Positions 5,607 through 5,672 of a stretch of 5,672 nucleotides of DNA are shown here, piece after piece. Below the pieces are notes generated by a model. That model did not search any database. It worked only from the letters and a program-made list of their open reading frames with translations, and was not told the origin of the DNA. The stretch comes from Desulforamulus profundi (GTDB taxonomy: Bacteria > Bacillota_B > Desulfotomaculia > Desulfotomaculales > Desulfotomaculaceae). The stretch lies in the NCBI RefSeq assembly GCF_002607855.1, contig NZ_AWQQ01000162.1:1-5672 (forward strand). The letters are read 5' to 3'. Each line of letters starts with the position of its first letter. Within the stretch, counting starts at the first letter, position 1. A program made the position numbers and the translations under genes.

Positions 5607-5672
5607 GGTGGTTTTTCTCCCTCCTTTGTGTATTTTATAAGAAAAATATTACCATTAAAACCATTTATTAAC
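5556..5672. other. AT-rich sequence replacing the chemoreceptor 3' end, possible insertion-sequence end
   Basis: From about 5556-5560 the composition changes from GC-balanced coding sequence to AT-rich DNA with T-runs and no codon continuity. No frame here resembles a receptor signalling domain. A start at TGTTATGGTGGC (5560) would suit a mobile element beginning with TG. The stretch runs to the window edge, so its other end, any transposase and any target duplication are out of view. I cannot name the family. Confidence 0.45.

Overview
The window looks like chromosome of a Gram-positive Firmicute, probably a clostridial or Desulfotomaculum-like (Peptococcaceae) lineage. The basis is the dnaG-rpoD pair, the Firmicute-type primary sigma factor, strong AGGAGG-type ribosome binding sites, tRNAs with encoded CCA ends, and the TctB and dCache chemoreceptor genes. 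The lineage is inferred from protein style, not from a search.

Layout: (1) 1-1180, the 3' two thirds of dnaG (primase), entering from the left edge and broken near its end by an apparent one-base loss. (2) 1053-2147, rpoD/sigA, intact, directly downstream. (3) 2199-2618, a tRNA operon with its own consensus promoter, four tRNAs (Asn-GTT, Met/Ile2-CAT, Glu-TTC, Val-TAC) and a hairpin terminator. (4) 2641-3780, an AT-richer segment bounded by a perfect 15-nt inverted repeat. It holds several large hairpins, a truncated and frameshifted tyrosine recombinase gene on the minus strand, and a promoter that fires straight into an 89-nt inverted repeat. (5) 3783-4207, a tctB remnant (small membrane subunit of a tripartite tricarboxylate transporter) that begins abruptly at the edge of segment 4 and carries a frameshift; a good terminator follows. 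(6) 4422-5606, a methyl-accepting chemotaxis receptor with its dCache sensor and HAMP domain but no signalling domain. Its reading frame runs at about 5556 into unrelated AT-rich sequence that fills the rest of the window.

The left half is core information processing: primase, housekeeping sigma factor and tRNAs. The right half is an accessory zone shaped by insertion and decay: a dead integrase, an orphan transporter subunit without tctC or tctA, and a decapitated chemoreceptor.

A cross-cutting observation is that four places (dnaG, the CAT tRNA, the integrase, tctB), and perhaps a fifth at the dnaG end, each look as if exactly one base is missing, mostly within short homopolymers. This looks more like deletion-type sequencing error than biology, so the 'pseudogene' status of dnaG and tctB should be held loosely. 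The truncation of the integrase and of the chemoreceptor is not explained this way. I found no convincing new defence or biosynthetic system; the most interesting unexplained items are the inverted-repeat-bounded element and its promoter-driven hairpin.
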